The position numbers and the translations under genes were made by a program. 64,000 bases of DNA from Bradyrhizobium sp. 195 (lineage in GTDB: Bacteria > Pseudomonadota > Alphaproteobacteria > Rhizobiales > Xanthobacteraceae). The notes under the pieces are model-generated. The model had not been told where the DNA came from. It searched no databases and worked only from the letters and a program-made list of their open reading frames with translations. Of the stretch, positions 9,926 through 19,501 are shown piece after piece. Positions within the stretch are counted from its first letter, which is position 1. Every line of letters begins with the position of its first letter. Location: the NCBI RefSeq assembly GCF_023101665.1, contig NZ_CP082161.1, positions 1,550,001-1,614,000 of the forward strand, in the 5' to 3' direction.

Positions 9926-9942
9926 CTGGCACGCGCGTTGCT
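9926..9942 (+). promoter_or_regulatory. Sigma-54 (RpoN) -24/-12 promoter
   Basis: CTGGCACGCGCGTTGCT matches the full RpoN consensus YTGGCACG-N4-TTGCW, with GG at 9928-9929 and GC at 9940-9941. Transcription would start near 9953 and run to the right through the dead hydrolase genes towards the acyl-CoA ligase at 12014. In rhizobia such promoters are usually driven by NifA in the nodule, but no perfect NifA upstream site was found. Confidence 0.65.
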
Positions 9943-10389
9943 GGATGTCTATGGCGAAGCTGCCAGTAACTGAAGGCAAACCGAGGTGGCAATGATAGGA
10001 ACAGATAACGGTTTTGGAGAGGACCGCGCCTGCAATTCTGGGTACGGTTCGCAGATTGCGGATGCGATCTTATCGAGAGTTGTATGCGTTGCACAGCAGG
10101 TGGTCAGTCATGGAGACGTTGTGCCTCAACCTTGCGGCAACGTACCTGCTCCGAGCGATGAACGGAATCAGATTAATGTACTGTTAGCGTCGTGGTACGG
10201 CGCATTTCAACGCCTATCAAGACTTCTCCGGTGCTCTCGCCAAGCCGCCATCGCTCAGAAGAAAGCGCGCCGCAGTATGTCGTGCAAGCACGCAAAAGTG
10301 CAGCGTTTGAATGGTCGTAGCATTTTGGGGCCTTCCAACCGCGTCCGTCGTCGGCAACGTGCAAAGGGGCACGATCCCGCCACGTGCCA

Positions 10390-10623
10390 ATACATGCCGC
10401 AACCCGGCTACTCGTATCGCAGCTTGTGGTGGGTAGCCCACAACGCGCTGGACGTCTTCGAACCGCGTGGCATTCACGGTCAGCGCGTGTATGTCGCACC
10501 GAAGGCAGAGATGATTGTGCGCGCCTTGCGTCTCATCCGGTCGCATCGGCCGTTCACGGCGACCGAATCACGTTGCCGCAGATGCAGACGTTGGGACGGC
10601 TGCTCCGCGATAGCCAGCAATGA
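10390..10623 (+). pseudogene. Serine hydrolase (beta-lactamase/NylB type), C-terminal remnant
   Basis: GYSYRSLWWVAHN followed by RGIHGQRVYVAPKAEMIV is the C-terminal core of class-C-beta-lactamase-like serine hydrolases such as 6-aminohexanoate-dimer hydrolase. A frameshift near 10520 moves the last 35 residues (RLASHPVAS...TLPQMQTLGRLL) to another frame, ending at 10623. The N-terminal two thirds, including the catalytic SxxK, cannot be found. It lies just downstream of the sigma-54 promoter. Confidence 0.7.
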
Positions 10624-10974
10624 GCGAGCACCAGTTCGCGCCCGCTCCCGCACGAAAGCCCTGGCAGTTCTCTGGCGCGCTCAGGAGGAGACTTCTATCA
10701 CAATTCAACAGCTTGTGCCAACTCCGGCGCAACGGCAGAGAGCTTTGGTTGAGGAAGACTGGTCTCGGGAGAAACCTATGGGAAGACAATTGGACGCGAA
10801 CGAATCTCACTCAGTTGTGCAGGCTGACTGTTACGATACGGTTGGTCGATCGCGACGAACGTTGCGGATGGCTTCGCGATGATAGCGGCTGGCGATCTGA
10901 TTGTGACACGGCCTCAACCAAGGGCCAGCATCAGGGCTTCGATGCCATGGTCAAGATTCTACGAGACGCTGACG

Positions 10975-11897
10975 TCACCTTTGGCAATATCTTCCGCGCC
11001 CAAGCGATCGATCGCGGTGCGCGGCGATATCGATGCGCTAACGATCCAGGAGGGACGCGTCGATCTTTCCTGCCGCTCGCAGATCAATGGTGTCGTGCAT
11101 GCCTGTGGTCACGACATGCATAGCTCTATCGCGCTCGGCACTGCGCTTCCCTTGCACCGGCTGCGTCACAATTTCGTTGGCAAGGGGCGGATATTCTTTC
11201 AGTCGGGTGAGGAGGCAGAGCTGGTCGGGGGGCGCACGTTGCACGACGAGCATCTGCTGGACGGTTTCGACCGGGCAGTCGGTTTCCACATCAGTGTTGA
11301 AGTTCCCACTCGCATATTGGGAGCCCAAGAGGGCGTGGTAACCAAATCCGCCGACCGGTTCAATCTCACTATCACCGGCAAGATGGCGCATGGTCCGTCG
11401 CCGCATAGCGGCATTGACGCGATCGCCGTCGCGCCCCCCTTCGTCAACGACGTGCAGAAGGTGGTTTCCCGCGAAATGCCCGTCCACGACGGCGCAATCA
11501 CCACAATCGGCGCGATCCATGGCGAGGAGGCGACCAACATCATCTACCCGTCGGTCGTGAAGAAGGGGACCATCAGGATCAGCAGCTCCGAAAGAGGGGC
11601 GCTGCTCTCTCAACGCGCCCGCGAGGCAGCCGAGGGGGGCGCGGTAACGCACCGCGGCGCCCCCGAATGCATCATTTCGCAGGGGGCCCCGCGGTGGTCA
11701 ACGATATCGAAATGGTCAGCCGCTTTCGGAAGCTCGTCCACGAGACGGCTGGTCGCGATGCATTCCTCAACGACCGGAGACAGTCGGCAGGCAGCGATGA
11801 CTTTGGCTTTACGCCGAGTGCGTGCCATCCATCTATTTTCTGGTTTGGTAGTCGCGCGCCAGGCAACTTATCGTATGTGCACACGCCGAATTTCTGA
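10975..11897 (+). pseudogene. M20-family amidohydrolase (hippurate hydrolase-like), frameshifted
   Basis: The middle part is well preserved: VRGDIDAL, then INGVVHACGHDMH with metal-binding residues, QSGEEAE, and the dimerisation domain (KMAHGPSPHSGIDAI). The protein normally starts about 80 residues earlier, and that part is unreadable. Near 11650 the frame is lost; the C-terminus (SAGSDDFGF ... GNLSYVHTPNF) continues in another frame to 11897. The family cleaves N-acyl amino acids. It probably formed one unit with the acyl-CoA ligase downstream. Confidence 0.8.
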
Positions 11898-12013
11898 GCC
11901 TCCGACGATCTCATTATCCCACGAGCTCGCCGTCAGATATATCCTCGATCTGCCAATATCCTAAGATTAGCAGCTTGCTGGCCAGTACCTAAATCCGTTC
12001 GAAAGGAAGACAA

Positions 12014-13645
12014 GTGTTCCAAAGCACGATGATGGACGTGCCACTCTCGCTTAATCATCTGCTGGAGCGCGCGGGCAAGATTTTTGCAGCTAACGAAATT
12101 GTCTCGCGGCTGCCTGACAAGAGCCTTCGCCGGCACACCTACCGTGAGTTCTATCGGCGCACACGCTCGCTCGCGTCTGCGCTACAGCGGCTTGGTCTTA
12201 AGAAAGGTGACCGCGTTGCCACGCTGTGCTGGAATCATCATGCTCACCTGGAGTGCTATTTCGGTATCCCTGCGGCAGGCGGTGTGGTGCACACCCTGAA
12301 TTTGCGACTGACGCCCGACGAGATCGGCTGGATTGCCGGAAACGCAGGCGACCGCTTCCTGATCGTCGACGATATCCTCTTGCCCTTATACAAGCAGTTC
12401 GCGCATTTGCACCAATTTGAGCGTGTGATCGTCTTCCCGTTTTCTGGAGGGCGCGTTCCGCCGGACACAAAAGACTACGAAAGTTTGCTGAATTACGCGG
12501 ATCCCGATGCTTTCGAATATGAAGCGCACGAGGAAACCGACCCAGTTGCAATGTGCTACACGTCCGGTACGACCGGCCGTCCTAAAGGCGTTGTTTACTC
12601 TCACCGTTCGACAATCCTGCACATGCTCGTCGGAAGCCTCGCGGAGTTTTGGGCGCTGCGTAGCACCGACGTCCTGCTGCCCATCACGCCGATGTTCCAC
12701 GTAAACGCCTGGGGCGTTCCCTACGGCGCGGTGAACCTGGGTGCGAAGCTCGTGTTCCCCGGACCGTACCTGCATTCCGGCGACCTCCTCGACCTGATGC
12801 AAATGGAACCGCCGACGTTGGCCTTCGGTGTGCCGACAATTTGGATGACTTTGTTGCAGACTTTCGAGGCGTCGCGGGCTGAGGGCTCGCCCGACCGCGG
12901 CCGATGGAAGTTGCCGAAATCGCTGCGTGCCGTGACTGGCGGCGCATCGGTGCCCGAGTCTTTGATTCGGGCTCTCGATAGGCATGGCGTGTGGATTGAG
13001 CAGGGATGGGGCATGACCGAAACGTCTCCTCTCTGCACCAGATCATACCACCGGGCTGAACTGCGCGATGCGGGCAATCAGGAGAAGTACCGTCGCGCTG
13101 CAATGGCCGGCGTAGCCGTACCGTTGGTGGAGCTGCGGCTGTGCGGCGATGAAGGTGAGCAGCCATGGGACGGCAAGAGCGTAGGCGAGATTCAGGTGCG
13201 CGGGCCCTTCATTTCGGGCTCCTATCATAATACGCCCGTTGCGCGCGACACGTTCACCGAGGATGGCTGGCTACGTACCGGAGACGTTGGCTCAATCGAT
13301 CCGCTTGGCTTCGTGCGTATCACCGACCGAACAAAGGACCTCATCAAATCCGGCGGCGAGTGGATCAGCTCGGCCGATCTTGAGAACGCGTTGATGGAGC
13401 ATCCCGCAGTCGCCGAAGCAGCGGTCATCGCGATTCCCAACGAGAAATGGGGCGAGAGACCGCTCGCTTGCATCGTACTCAAAATCGATAAGCAGGCGAA
13501 CACAAATGAGCTCAGCGAGCATTTATTGGCGTGCAGTTTTGCAAAATGGCAGTTGCCCGATCGCTACGAGTTCATCGACGCAGTACCACGAGCGTCGACC
13601 GGCAAGTTTTGGAAAGCGAAGCTACGGGAGCAATTTCCGCAGTAA
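12014..13645 (+). CDS. Acyl-CoA ligase (AMP-forming, medium/long chain type)
   Basis: This intact 543-residue member of the ANL superfamily activates a carboxylic acid as acyl-AMP and then acyl-CoA. The P-loop TSGTTGRPKG is at 183-192, GWGMTETSP is the A5 motif, WLRTGDVG and DRTKDLIKSGGEWIS are the hinge motifs, and Lys531 in STGKFWK is the catalytic lysine. The GTG start is supported by AAGGAAG seven bases upstream; an ATG at 12029 is possible. It is the only intact gene downstream of the sigma-54 promoter. Together with the oxoamine synthase it could supply the acyl-CoA substrate (inference). Confidence 0.9.
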   Translation: MFQSTMMDVPLSLNHLLERAGKIFAANEIVSRLPDKSLRRHTYREFYRRTRSLASALQRLGLKKGDRVATLCWNHHAHLECYFGIPAAGGVVHTLNLRLTPDEIGWIAGNAGDRFLIVDDILLPLYKQFAHLHQFERVIVFPFSGGRVPPDTKDYESLLNYADPDAFEYEAHEETDPVAMCYTSGTTGRPKGVVYSHRSTILHMLVGSLAEFWALRSTDVLLPITPMFHVNAWGVPYGAVNLGAKLVFPGPYLHSGDLLDLMQMEPPTLAFGVPTIWMTLLQTFEASRAEGSPDRGRWKLPKSLRAVTGGASVPESLIRALDRHGVWIEQGWGMTETSPLCTRSYHRAELRDAGNQEKYRRAAMAGVAVPLVELRLCGDEGEQPWDGKSVGEIQVRGPFISGSYHNTPVARDTFTEDGWLRTGDVGSIDPLGFVRITDRTKDLIKSGGEWISSADLENALMEHPAVAEAAVIAIPNEKWGERPLACIVLKIDKQANTNELSEHLLACSFAKWQLPDRYEFIDAVPRASTGKFWKAKLREQFPQ

Positions 13646-13774
13646 GACTTCCGCCGCTGACCGGCGCGCCCTCGCCGCTGTGGCCCATGAAGTTGGCGAC
13701 AAAGCCTCGGCCTGCGGCCGGGATCAGCATGCATGCCCATGAGATATCGGTCGACCCCGGCTGACGGTATTAGC

Positions 13775-14260
13775 CTTCGCCAACGCATGAGGGCGATTGC
13801 CCAGGGACGCTGCCCCTTCGACTAACGGCAGCTGCATGTTCTGGGAGCTGATCAACCAGAAAAAGCTCTTCCGGCCCTATCGGAAAGAGAAGCTGACGGA
13901 ACGCCGCGGGGGTGGCCGCAATCGCCGATCGGGACTAGGGCGCCGATGCCGGATCTGATGACGCCGAACGACCGATGGTCGCTCGACTTTGCGCGGGATC
14001 AACTGATGGCGGCCGCCGTCTCCGCATCCTGACGTTCGTCGGTGATTGTAACGGCGGTGCTTGGTGCTGGTTGCCCGCACGCCGGCGTCCGCGTGGCGCA
14101 GGAACTGGACCGGCTGATAATCGAGCGGGGCAAGCCCAAGATGGTGGTCAGCGACAACGGTAGCGAACTCACCAGCAACGCCATTCTCGCATGGACCGAC
14201 CAGAGCCGTGTCGGATGGCACTACATCGCGCTAGGCAAACCGATGCAGACGCCGAGAGCT
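13775..14260 (+). pseudogene. IS3-family transposase OrfB, decayed fragment
   Basis: The fragment is homologous to the IS3 remnant at 53.7-54.3 kb: LRQRMRAIAQ near 13785, then the DDE segment with ELDRLIIERGKPKMVVSDNGSE near 14110 and TDQSRVGWHYIALGKPMQ near 14200. The frame changes several times and the HTH part, the start and the last third are missing. Confidence 0.75.
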
Positions 14261-14479
14261 TCATCTATAGATGGCCCCTCCGGCGCAAGCGATTTCGACA
14301 GTATTTTGGAGATCGGTCGGGTGCATCCATGTATACGGCTCGTATTGCGGCCGATATCATGGCCGCGGGCCCTGACGGTGATCGCGGTTCGCCCTTCGGG
14401 CTCGCTTGATCCCAGCTCTGCCGGTTTCCATCGTGCTGTCATTTGCCCTCAGCCTAAAGTTGCCTACCTGCTTTGCAGT

Positions 14480-14758
14480 TTACCCCGCAGCCTTAGGCCG
14501 GTAGAACTCACCGGTCATCATCATCGCCAAAATGACCCGAGCAAACTTGTTGGCAACGGCGATTGCAACGATCGTGGGGCGACGTCGCTCAAGTAGTGCT
14601 TTGATCCAGACCGCTCCAACTCGTGATAGCGCCTTTGGGTAGCGGATGATGTTGCAGGCCCCAATAACCAGCAAGTGCCTGAGATGGGCGTCTCTTTGCT
14701 TCCTTATACGGCCAAGGCCCCTCCGGCGGAGTTCTGCCTTGGCGTTAGTCCAAGCCAA
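14480..14758 (-). pseudogene. IS110-family (IS1111 type) transposase, C-terminal remnant
   Basis: The minus-strand frame reads GLGRIRKQRDAHLRHLLVIGA, then ALANK-like VAVANKFARVILAMM, which is the C-terminal transposase_20 region of IS1111-type DEDD transposases. Everything before the GLGRI motif is missing or out of frame. It differs from the intact IS110 at 17803-19038. Confidence 0.75.
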
Positions 14759-15395
14759 GTCCTACGCATGCCACGTGAATTCGCGAGCGTCATCAATTGT
14801 CGTCTATTCATTCTCTCGGATCTGCTGGAGAGAGAACCGAAGGCTTCCCGACGGCTGCAGGGCACGTTTCTCGCTTCAGCCAAGGCGAAAGCGATCTGCC
14901 TTCCCTAGAATTGGTAGCGGGACTCACTTCGTGTTTGCCGTAGAATTCGCCGTTGAGATCGACGACCGGTTCGCGAGCAAAGCGCCATAATTGGTGACCG
15001 CGATCTGCAACTATCGTGGCAGATGACTAGAACCTGAGAGGTTCTACTCCCGCCATTCATGAATCCCGATCTAAGAACGGAGCTGCAGATGACAAGCACC
15101 GATAGATAGTCCCATTTATCCAGCGCTCACAATTTTCACGACAACTAGTATGTCGCTGCACCGATGCGGTTCGTACCTGGAGGCGCCAAGCAAGCTGGGC
15201 TGAGAACCCGGATGGCAATGCCCCGTTTGCGCGTCGAACGTACGGTACAGCCGAGCTACCTATCTCAGCCGAAACAGCGATGGTCTCGCAGCAATAGTAG
15301 GCGATCGGTCCACCGGTGCTGTGCAGCGAGCCGTTTCATGAATCGATGCGGAGATCTCCAGATGATGAAGCATGCAAACTCATGGACTCATGGTC
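14759..15395. other. Intergenic, no gene seen
   Basis: No protein family or RNA gene was recognised in this 640-base stretch. Short open frames have no conserved content. Confidence 0.5.
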
Positions 15396-15650
15396 ATGAA
15401 ACCTAAATATCCTCCCGAAAGCTCTGCCGGGTCGACCGTCTTTGTTGGCAAAGATCATTCTGGAAACTGGGTCGTTCGCGAACAGAATGGTATTTTTGGT
15501 GGCATGTTCGCGAGCCGCGCGCAAGCGCTCAAATATGCATTATGCGAAAATGGCCAACATCCAGAAGCTATCCTCGAGATATCTCGCGAGATCGAACTGG
15601 TTATTCCACACAGTCCGCATAAGGCGCGGGTTGATAAATCGACCAATTGA
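15396..15650 (+). CDS. Small hypothetical protein, 84 aa
   Basis: MKPKYPPESS is followed by VFVGKDHSGNWVVREQNGIFGGMFASRAQALKYAL and an acidic tail. The compact strand-strand-helix layout (WVV, FASRAQALKYAL, PEAILEISREIEL) and the lack of frameshifts in a region of debris suggest a real small protein. Small proteins of this kind are, from memory, seen on rhizobial symbiosis islands, but I cannot name a family. An in-frame ATG at 15372 is an alternative start; neither has a strong Shine-Dalgarno sequence. Confidence 0.55.
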   Translation: MKPKYPPESSAGSTVFVGKDHSGNWVVREQNGIFGGMFASRAQALKYALCENGQHPEAILEISREIELVIPHSPHKARVDKSTN

Positions 15651-15939
15651 GGGACGGTTAAGTTGGCTTTGCTGCAGCCCCGCAAAACAGATCTCTCCTA
15701 TTTAGCATGTAGATTGGTTGTACGACGATCACGAGAAGCGACGCATGGAGTTCGGTCTTGCGCCAAGAGGACGAGAACCGGCTAGGACTTCGTCGACGGC
15801 AGTTGCCGCGCGGGTTCACCCATTGCGATATCCGGCGAGGAATGCCAGGCGAAATGGAAAAGTGCCCCCGAGGAATGGCCCCTCGCGAAACTGTCAGGAG
15901 GGTGGTTTAGGTCACCACCGGGGAGTTGAACAAGGGCCA

Positions 15940-17158
15940 GCATATCGCTCCACGTCGAGGTGACGCCAACCGCGACCGATACGATGCGGGCCATTCTGGC
16001 GCACTTGGGATCATGGCATGGGTGTTCCGCTCTTCCATGGCGCCATAGACCTTGGCGTAGGCGTAGCCCGCGTCGGATGACGCCGCGCTTGTCGTCCACG
16101 GCGACGGCGTGCTGCTTATAAGCCGGCTCGAGCCGGCGATTACGACCGTTCGTCGCGGCGACGCGCTCGAAGGAGCGCAGGATGATGGTCGCTCACCACT
16201 ACAGCCCGCCCAGAACGACATCCTGAAGTGCCCCAGAGGCAAGGTCCTGCGGCCGCAGCGCGTTTCACCAGGCACGGGCGCTTCTTCTACTCGAAAGCCA
16301 AGGACTGCGGCCGTTGCTCGATGGCGAACCTCTGCCTGTCTGCCGGTCGTCGGAACAAGTGAAGAACCAGTTAGAGCCGAACGCCGATAGCGGTTGCCGA
16401 TCAGGCGGCGGCGAGAGGGCGATGATCGTTGTCGCCCGCTGGGCGGCAAAGCCGATCATCTCGCGTAACAGATCGGCATCAGGGGTCTTCTCCACGAGCC
16501 ACTGGAGAGATCGTGCACATCGACGCCTCCCTGATCCGCGCCAATGTATTCTGGGAGAGTCTGGCGGTGAGGCACGTCGCGGCCGTGGCGGTCAGGAACG
16601 CCTGGACGCGCATGTTCTGAAGATCGCGTCGGATTGCGCGCGCGAGTCCATGCCAAGTCTTTGCCTCGGTCGAGCAGGTGGACCGGACGGCTGAGAGGAC
16701 CGGCACAGCGGTGACCACGGTCACCGCCGACGCTTTCGGTACGACGTGGCGATCTTCGCCACGAGGCAGGCTTGAACGGTTCGTTCGAAGATGCGGCGGA
16801 AACGATCAGCGCCCCAACGCTGGCGTATGCGGGTTAGGGAAGAATGGTCAGGCAGAACCTCGTGAAGGTCGTAGCCGATGAACCAGCGGATCGCGATGTT
16901 GACCTGAGCCTCCCGCAAGAGGCGCCGATCGTGAACGACGCCCAGGAGAAACTCAGCCAGCATCAGCCGAAGCGCGGCCTCCGGATCAATCCCCGGCCGG
17001 CCGTTGCCGTTGCAGTAGAGGCCCGCTACTTCGCCCCGAAGCCAAGAGAGATCCAACACCCGATCGACCTTGGCGAGGATATGATCGTCGGGGACAAGCT
17101 GGCGTAACGAGCCGGTGATGAACAGTTCGAGCTGCCCGCGTTCCTTGCATCCCAGCAT
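15940..17158. mobile_element. Scrambled IS1182-family element with internal inversion
   Basis: Pieces of one transposase lie on both strands. Minus strand: the N-terminal domain (16721-17158), RRLEPAYKQHAV (near 16130) and DAGYAYAKVYGAMEERNTHA (near 16050). Plus strand: IVHIDASLIRANVFWESLAVRHV (16510-16590) and KCPRGKVLRPQ plus AKDCGRCSMANLCLSAGRRN (16225-16360). In intact relatives all of these are colinear, so at least the segment from about 16200 to 16735 is inverted and reordered. Confidence 0.7.
16721..17158 (-). pseudogene. IS1182-family transposase, N-terminal part
   Basis: The 145-codon frame carries the conserved N-terminus (LRQLVPDDHILAKVDRVLDLSWL, GRPGIDPEAALRLMLAEFLLG, IRWFIGYDL, LPDHSSLTRIRQRWG). 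It breaks after ACLVAKIAT; the next expected motif, VHIDASLIRA, is found on the opposite strand at 16510, which marks an inversion breakpoint near 16735. Confidence 0.8.
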
Positions 17159-17221
17159 CGCCGTCGTTCCTATCGCGACTCACCTTCACATGGAGTGAAT
17201 CAGCGCTGTTGGGTTCTTCAA

Positions 17222-17485
17222 TAGCTCCCGCGTCCACTTCATGCGCAACGCGCTGGCGCATGCCGGCAAGAGCGGCCGCCGCGTCGTCTCCGCCTTCATC
17301 GCCACTGCGTTTGCCCAGGACGATGCCGAGGCCGCGCGGACGCAATGGCGCAAGGTCGCCGATCAGCTCCGCCCCAAGCTGCCGAAGCTGGCCGGCTTCC
17401 TCGATGAGGCCGAGACCGACGTGCTCGCCTACATGACCTTCCCGCCGCAGCATCGGACCAAGCTGCACTCCACGGATGAGATGGA
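17222..17485 (+). pseudogene. IS256-family transposase, left fragment
   Basis: FMRNALAHAGKSGRRVVSAF and TDVLAYMTFPPQHRTKLHST are central parts of a mutator-type (IS256) transposase. The coding sequence stops at the IS110 insertion near 17480 and resumes at 19277. The N-terminal half is missing. Confidence 0.82.
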
Positions 17486-19276
17486 CAAGCAATTTTTTTC
17501 ATGACCGTGATGACGATTGCAGAAATCGCGTACGTCCATTCTTTTGTTCGGCTGCGCCGCGGGCCATTCGTCCGTCCCGGCCATCGATCTCGCAGCCGCC
17601 GCGCGCAGGGGCGGTCAAGGCTGGCCGCGTTTGCGGCCACCGCAAGGCTTGGCCTTGACCGGCCCGAGCACGGCGGCATGCTGGCGTGGAACGGGACTGC
17701 ATTCCTGGCTGGCACTTGCCGTCAGGCGGGATTATCCTTGGCGGGCGCGGGCGACCTCGTGGCGAAGCGTGGCGCATGGGCTGCAAGCGCCACCAGGCTG
17801 CCCTATTTTGCCTTGCCGAGCTGAGGCGCCCGCGCGCCGGTTTTTGGCCGCCGTGGTTTCCATTGCGTCACCAAGCGCTCGTAGCTTTGCTCCGCCTGTG
17901 CAGCAATCAACATCTCGCGGTCGCGCAATGCCTTGATGTTGTAGGCATACGCTGGCCCACGCCGGCTGCCTTTCTGTTGCGGATGTCCGGCTTGAAGCTG
18001 CATCGCGCGGGTCTTGATGGCGACCAGTGCCGGGCGCGTCCACAGGTAATCCTCGCCCTTCGTCAACAAATGCCAGCAAAGCACGGTGAGCTTCCGGGCC
18101 ACGGCCACCGCGGCGATCTGATGGCCGCGCCGGGCGCGGATGCGCACGAAAAATGCATGCAGCGGACCGGGCGCCTTGGCCGCTGCCCAGGCCGCCTCGA
18201 CCAGCATGGCGCGCGCGTGACTACGGCCGATCTTGCTGATGCGGCCGTGATGGGCGGCGCCCAGTCCGGACTGCCGCACCCGCGGGTTCAGCCCAAAATA
18301 GCTCACCAGCTTCTGCGGGCTGTTGAACCGGCTGATGTCGCCGATCGCCGCCATGATGCCGGCAGCGACCGCCAAGTTGACGCCGGTGATCGTCATCAAT
18401 CTGTTGACCGCGGAATCGTCGATGGCGTCCTGCGCGATCTCGCGGTCGAGCAGGGCCAGATCTTCCGCCAGCCGGTCAAGCTCGCGGACGTGCCGATCGA
18501 TCGCCGCGCGCTCATCGTCCGGCAACGGTTGGGCCGCCAACCACGCCCGGCCGCGGCCGTTGAAAAGATCGGCATGCGGGCACTTCGGGATCAGGTGCGC
18601 GTGCAGGATCGAATGCACCTCGTTCTTGAGCCGCGTGCGATGCCGCACAACCTGGTAGCGCCGCGCCACCAGCCGACGCTTGCGTTCCGTCTCCGCGTCA
18701 GGCGTCCAGATCTGCGGCAGGTACCCAGCCGCCTGCAGACTGGCGAGCGTGCCGGCATCGATCTTGTCGGTCTTGACGTGAGCCTGGGCGATCGCCTTCA
18801 CCTGCAGCGGATTGGCGATAATCACCCGTGCCACGAACGGTGCCAGAACCCGCGATACCGCCATGCTGTTGGCGGTCGCTTCGACCACCACCTCATCACT
18901 GGCCAGCAGGGTCTTGCCAAATCCCTCCAACGCAGTCCGCGTCATATCAATGCGGCCCGCATGTCGAAGCCTGCCATCCTCCCAAACCACCACCTCCCCG
19001 AAAGTTCGGTGGACGTCCATGCCAATCACCCGTCGCATTCGCACCTCCTGCCAATCAGACCACATGACGGGAGCTGCGGGCGACACGACAACTACGGATT
19101 CGCGCTCCCAGCGCAACCGGGCGAGTCGCAGAGGCGGCCAGCTACTAACTCGAGCTCTCGGCTCATCGTATGCATCGGCCTGCCCGCACATCGTGCTCCC
19201 GGTGCCTCTGTCCCGATGTCGCACCATACGCCACGACGCAGAACACCGCAGCGGAACGTTGGCACCGAGAAATCTC
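17486..19276 (-). mobile_element. IS110-family element inserted in IS256
   Basis: Boundaries are approximate and deduced from where the IS256 reading frame stops and resumes; IS110 elements lack clear terminal inverted repeats. The element holds one transposase gene and about 300 bases of non-coding DNA downstream of it. Confidence 0.7.
17803..19038 (-). CDS. IS110-family transposase
   Basis: This is a complete 411-residue DEDD-type transposase. The N-terminal RuvC-like domain begins RRVIGMDVHRTF and includes VVVEATANS and the KTDKIDA motif; the C-terminal domain has MTITGVNLAVAAGIMAAIGDI, SYFGLNPRVRQSG and GRISKIGRSHARAMLVEAAW. The start at 19038 has a perfect AGGAGGT four bases upstream, and longer in-frame extensions are IS256 or spacer sequence. 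It appears functional. Confidence 0.92.
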   Translation of the reverse strand: MRRVIGMDVHRTFGEVVVWEDGRLRHAGRIDMTRTALEGFGKTLLASDEVVVEATANSMAVSRVLAPFVARVIIANPLQVKAIAQAHVKTDKIDAGTLASLQAAGYLPQIWTPDAETERKRRLVARRYQVVRHRTRLKNEVHSILHAHLIPKCPHADLFNGRGRAWLAAQPLPDDERAAIDRHVRELDRLAEDLALLDREIAQDAIDDSAVNRLMTITGVNLAVAAGIMAAIGDISRFNSPQKLVSYFGLNPRVRQSGLGAAHHGRISKIGRSHARAMLVEAAWAAAKAPGPLHAFFVRIRARRGHQIAAVAVARKLTVLCWHLLTKGEDYLWTRPALVAIKTRAMQLQAGHPQQKGSRRGPAYAYNIKALRDREMLIAAQAEQSYERLVTQWKPRRPKTGARAPQLGKAK

Positions 19277-19501
19277 ATACCGGTTACCAACCCGATCGAG
19301 CGCCTCAACGGCGAGATCAAGCGACGGACCGAGGTGGTCGGCATCTTCCCCAACGAAGATGCCATCGTTCGCCTCATCGGTGCGATCCTGCTCGAGCAAA
19401 ACGATGAGTGGGCCGTCCAGCGTTCCCGCTACATGACGCTGGAAACCATCGCACCCTTGAGCGATAATCCAACCGTCAGCCTTCCGGCTATTGCCAGCTG
19501 A
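19277..19501 (+). pseudogene. IS256-family transposase, right fragment
   Basis: NPIERLNGEIKRRTEVVGIFPNE to the C-terminus SLPAIAS continues the transposase from 17485. The catalytic Glu lies in the ERLNGEIKRR helix. Together the two pieces show that IS110 entered between the HST and NPIERLN codons. Confidence 0.85.

Noticed and set aside
9986..10882. A 298-codon open frame on the plus strand
   Set aside because: Only its middle part (10390-10520) matches a known family, and that family's C-terminus continues in another frame; the whole frame is not a gene.
17686..19407. A 573-codon plus-strand frame
   Set aside because: It is the antisense of the IS110 transposase gene, which has clear motifs and a perfect ribosome binding site.
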